Source: Aneurinibacillus danicus
Lineage (GTDB): Bacteria > Bacillota > Bacilli > Aneurinibacillales > Aneurinibacillaceae
Direction: 5' to 3'
Length of the DNA stretch: 43,575 nt
Assembly: GCF_007991215.1 (NCBI RefSeq)
Contig: NZ_BJXX01000023.1
Coordinates: forward strand, 1 to 43,575
Shown: positions 40,967 through 43,575 of the stretch, in pieces
Layout: every line of letters starts with the position of its first letter
Position numbering within the stretch: the stretch's first letter is position 1
Notes under the pieces: generated by a model
Told to the model about the DNA's origin: nothing
The model's input: only the letters and a program-made list of their open reading frames with translations
The model's database searches: none
Program-made: the position numbers and the translations under genes

Positions 40967-41461
40967 GTGAGCAAACAGAACCCGTTTGATCCGTTTGCGA
41001 TGTGGAAAGATTTGTATGACAAGACAGAATCCCAATGGAGCAAGGTATTTGATGAATCAATGAGGAAAGAGGATTTCTCGGAGTGGATGGGCCAGTTCCT
41101 GAATATGTATTTGCAGTACCAGGATATGGTGAAAAAATCGACAGAAAATTACCTGGCCCAGGCGAACATGCCTTCCCGCGCCGATCTTTCCAATCTGGCT
41201 TCCTTAATTGTCAACCTCGAAGCTAAAGTTGATAACTTAGAAGAAATGATCGAAGAAGATTTATCGCACCAAATCAGCAGCCTGAATGTCGGCCAGGAAG
41301 TCAGCCAGTTGAAAACCGACATGAAAAGTCTCGACAAAAAGCTTGATCAAGTAATAGAACTGCTGCAAAAGCAAACGGAGACAAAAGAAGTTTCCGTAAA
41401 AGAAGTGGCAGTGACAAAAGAAGACAAGCAAGCAAAAGACACAGGGAAAAAAGAGGCATAA
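40967..41461 (+). CDS. phaR: Class IV PHA synthase subunit PhaR
   Basis: The 164-aa partner subunit of class IV PHA synthase begins NPFDPFAMWKDLYDKTESQW and has a helical body (SRADLSNLASLIVNLEAKVD...) and a charged Lys/Glu-rich tail. PhaR is required for PhaC activity in Bacillus. The start is GTG at 40967, with GGAGAGGAGATGAACCA upstream. It is first of three genes phaR-phaB-phaC on the plus strand, spaced by about 100 bases each. Confidence 0.93.
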   Translation: MSKQNPFDPFAMWKDLYDKTESQWSKVFDESMRKEDFSEWMGQFLNMYLQYQDMVKKSTENYLAQANMPSRADLSNLASLIVNLEAKVDNLEEMIEEDLSHQISSLNVGQEVSQLKTDMKSLDKKLDQVIELLQKQTETKEVSVKEVAVTKEDKQAKDTGKKEA

Positions 41462-41561
41462 ACTCATTTGTTCGTTTCATTTGGAAGAGATTTATGTGCA
41501 TGTTCTGAATTCATCATTTTCTTTTATAAAATTTGACGTCAGCTAAGGGGTGTTATTGTTT

Positions 41562-42305
41562 ATGGTGAAATTAAACGGTAGAGTAGCGATTGTAACGGGC
41601 GGGTCCCGCGGAATCGGCGCGGCAATTGCCAAAGAACTGGCCGCAAACGGCGTAAAAGTCGTCATTAATTACAACAGCAATAACGAAGCTGCAGATGCGG
41701 TAGTTCAGGAAATCGAGCAGGCCGGCGGCGAAGCGTTTGCTGCGCAAGCCGATGTTTCCGATGCTGCGCAAGCGCGTGTTCTTGTCGAAGAAACGATCAA
41801 CAAATACGGCAAACTCGATATTCTGGTAAACAATGCCGGGATTACCCGTGATCGCACTTTCCGCAAAATCACCGAAGATGATTGGAATCAAGTCATTCAA
41901 GTCAACTTAAACAGCGTCTACAATATGACAACAGCTGCACTTTCCCATATTCAAGAATCGGATGCGGGCCGCATTATCAACATCTCCTCCATTATCGGTC
42001 AGGCCGGCGGATTCGGACAAACAAACTATTCCGCGGCAAAAGCTGGCATGATCGGCTTCACCAAATCACTTGCACTTGAGCTGGCTAAATCAGGCACAAC
42101 CGTAAACGCAATCTGCCCCGGATTTATCGATACGGAGATGGTACAAGCGATTCCGGATGAGATTCGCGCGCAGATTGTGGCTAAAATTCCGGCGCGCCGT
42201 TTCGGAATGCCGGAAGAAATCGCGCGCGGCGTTCTCTATCTTTGCCGGGACGGCGAATATATCACAGGCCAGCAGCTAAACATCAACGGCGGTCTTTACA
42301 TGTAA
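41562..42305 (+). CDS. phaB: Acetoacetyl-CoA reductase
   Basis: This 247-aa short-chain dehydrogenase reduces acetoacetyl-CoA to (R)-3-hydroxybutyryl-CoA with NADPH. Motifs: the cofactor loop TGGSRGIGAAI at residues 12-22, NNAGITRD, the active-site Ser and Tyr-x-x-x-Lys in NYSAAKAG, and the ICPGFIDTEMV loop. FabG-like ketoacyl reductases look similar, but placement between phaR and phaC decides for PhaB. The ATG at 41562 has AAGGGGTG upstream. Confidence 0.94.
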   Translation: MVKLNGRVAIVTGGSRGIGAAIAKELAANGVKVVINYNSNNEAADAVVQEIEQAGGEAFAAQADVSDAAQARVLVEETINKYGKLDILVNNAGITRDRTFRKITEDDWNQVIQVNLNSVYNMTTAALSHIQESDAGRIINISSIIGQAGGFGQTNYSAAKAGMIGFTKSLALELAKSGTTVNAICPGFIDTEMVQAIPDEIRAQIVAKIPARRFGMPEEIARGVLYLCRDGEYITGQQLNINGGLYM

Positions 42306-42406
42306 ATACATAGCAATAAATTAAGTTGCGAAATATTTCGTCTTATCTGAATCATTTTGGTATAGTTTTTATAGAGAGAATACCTATAGGTTGGAGGAGA
42401 TAAACC

Positions 42407-43495
42407 ATGTCAGCTCCGGTAACGAAAAGTTGGGAAGACGCATTGGATGCCCTGCCCCAGGAGGTACAGCGCACCTACCGCCGGTTTAAGAAAGCGGCGG
42501 AAATATTAACAACCGAAGCCGAACCGCAGGTCGGTCTAACACCGAAAGAAACAATCTGGACGAAAAATAAAACAAAGCTGTACCGTTACCAGCCGTCCCT
42601 GCCGAAGAAACACCGCGTGCCGCTTCTGATGATATACGCGTTAATTAACAAACCATATATTCTGGATCTGTCTCCGGGCAACAGTCTTATCGAATATCTG
42701 GTCAATCGCGGGTTTGATGTATACCTGCTTGATTGGGGTACGCCCGCACTCGAAGATCGCAACATGAAGCTGGACGACTACATTATGGATTACATCCCGC
42801 GCGCAGTACGTAAAGTGCTGAAAGCCTCGGGAGCTGACGAAATCTCTTTGCTCGGCTACTGCATGGGCGGTACGATGACAGCCATCTTCGCCTCGCTGCA
42901 TCCGCAGCTTCCAATCCGCAACATTATCTTCATGACGAGTCCGTTTGATTTTGCTGATGCCGGCCTGTTTACGAACTGGCTCAATGAAAAATATTTCAAT
43001 TTGGATAAAATGGTGGATACGATGGGTGTCATTCCACCGGAGATGATCGATTTCGGAAACAAGATGCTCAAACCGATCGTCAACTTCTACGGTCCGTATG
43101 TCAATCTTGTGGAGCGGGCGGAAAACACCAACTTCGTGAATGGCTGGCAGCTTATGCAGAAATGGGTCAACGACGGCATTCCGTTCCCCGGTGAAGCGTT
43201 CCGCCAGTGGATTCGTGAGTTCTACCAGCATAACAAGCTGCTTAAGGGTGAGCTATATATCCGCGGCCGCCAGGTTGATTTAAGCAATATTAAAGCAAAT
43301 GTGCTGAATATCGCTGCCGAGCGCGATCATATTGCGATTCCACACCAGGTAGAAGCATTGATGCCGGTCATCTCCAGCAAGGATAAAACCTATGTGGAAA
43401 TGCCGACCGGACACGTGTCGGTATGTTTCGGCCGCCAGGCGATTAACAAGACGTACCCGACTGTCGGCGATTGGCTTGAGCAGCGGTCAAAATAA
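42407..43495 (+). CDS. phaC: Class IV PHA synthase catalytic subunit
   Basis: The 362-aa polymerase links (R)-3-hydroxyacyl-CoA units into polyester, active only with PhaR. The catalytic triad is visible: Cys152 in the lipase-like box GYCMGG, Asp307 in AERDHIA, and His336 in MPTGHVS. Length and residue positions match class IV synthases of Bacillus (about 360 aa), shorter than class I. GGTTGGAGGAGATAAACC precedes the ATG. It ends in a strong terminator whose T tract runs into repeat copy D. Confidence 0.96.
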   Translation: MSAPVTKSWEDALDALPQEVQRTYRRFKKAAEILTTEAEPQVGLTPKETIWTKNKTKLYRYQPSLPKKHRVPLLMIYALINKPYILDLSPGNSLIEYLVNRGFDVYLLDWGTPALEDRNMKLDDYIMDYIPRAVRKVLKASGADEISLLGYCMGGTMTAIFASLHPQLPIRNIIFMTSPFDFADAGLFTNWLNEKYFNLDKMVDTMGVIPPEMIDFGNKMLKPIVNFYGPYVNLVERAENTNFVNGWQLMQKWVNDGIPFPGEAFRQWIREFYQHNKLLKGELYIRGRQVDLSNIKANVLNIAAERDHIAIPHQVEALMPVISSKDKTYVEMPTGHVSVCFGRQAINKTYPTVGDWLEQRSK

Positions 43496-43507
43496 TACGG
43501 AAAGACG

Positions 43508-43537
43508 AAAAAAGAGCGGCCTGCGCCGCTCTTTTTC
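43508..43537 (+). terminator. Terminator of phaC
   Basis: AAAGAGCGGC and GCCGCTCTTT pair exactly around CTGC, and TTTTT follows on the plus strand. Confidence 0.9.
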
Positions 43538-43575
43538 TATGAAAATGATGAGAAAAGAAGGAAGGGGAAGAGGAA
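43532..43575 (+). repeat. Intergenic repeat family, copy D (cut by window end)
   Basis: TTTTTCTATGAAAATGATGA, then GAAAAGAAGGA and GGGGAAGAGGAA, matches the start of copies B and C. It continues beyond the window. It begins in the T tract of the phaC terminator. Confidence 0.75.

Overview
The window reads as a chromosomal segment of an endospore-forming, low-to-mid GC Firmicute of the Paenibacillales. Spore genes are present: an alpha/beta-type SASP and ytfJ/gerW with its DUF2953 partner. It also carries SLH-domain surface proteins, a Bacillus-type pyruvate carboxylase and a complete class IV polyhydroxyalkanoate (PHA) locus. That combination fits an Aneurinibacillus/Brevibacillus-like organism. 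The genus is an inference from gene content, not a measurement.

Layout. 1-2.2 kb is AT-rich and accessory: a small orphan gene and a frameshifted SLH/Ig-like surface-protein gene, each closed by a near-identical hairpin. 2.4-8 kb holds tRNA-Arg(TCT), two conserved hypotheticals, a GNAT acetyltransferase, a DUF1232 protein, the ene-reductase namA and a DUF2062 membrane protein. 8-11 kb is a three-gene ABC importer of the TrpXYZ type. 11-18.5 kb holds an RluA pseudouridine synthase, pyruvate carboxylase, the ytfI-ytfJ spore pair and a second SLH protein. 18.5-22.2 kb is acyl-CoA metabolism: a two-subunit CoA-transferase and an acyl-CoA synthetase with a cre-like operator. 22.4-25.1 kb holds SASP, TerC, a Crp/Fnr regulator and a DJ-1/PfpI protein. 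25.2-26.5 kb is a graveyard of broken transposase genes around an orphan membrane gene. 26.5-32.6 kb holds thpR, purU, folE, a Cof-type phosphatase, a UbiD decarboxylase and two small genes. 32.8-36.2 kb carries a DUF294 nucleotidyltransferase coupled to a microprotein resembling the end of an ammonium transporter, then an MtnA/class II aldolase operon. 36.3-38.6 kb holds two unlisted microproteins and a chemotaxis receptor. 38.8-43.5 kb is the PHA locus: phaJ, phaP and phaQ on the minus strand, and phaR, phaB and phaC on the plus strand.

How the genes work together. In the PHA locus PhaB makes (R)-3-hydroxybutyryl-CoA from acetoacetyl-CoA, PhaJ supplies (R)-hydroxyacyl-CoA from beta-oxidation, PhaR-PhaC polymerises, PhaP coats the granule and PhaQ is the PadR-like local regulator. 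Pyruvate carboxylase, acyl-CoA synthetase and the CoA-transferase feed or drain related acyl-CoA pools.

The signals most worth pursuing are these. First, a modular intergenic repeat family occurs five times (one copy cut by the window edge), and four of the five copies begin at or next to a transcription terminator. Second, a 76-residue gene carries only the last membrane helix and cytoplasmic tail of an Amt ammonium transporter. It is translationally coupled to a GlnD-like DUF294 protein and preceded by a near-perfect TnrA/GlnR box at the spacing expected for activation. Third, three or four short genes below usual annotation cut-offs have good ribosome-binding sites.
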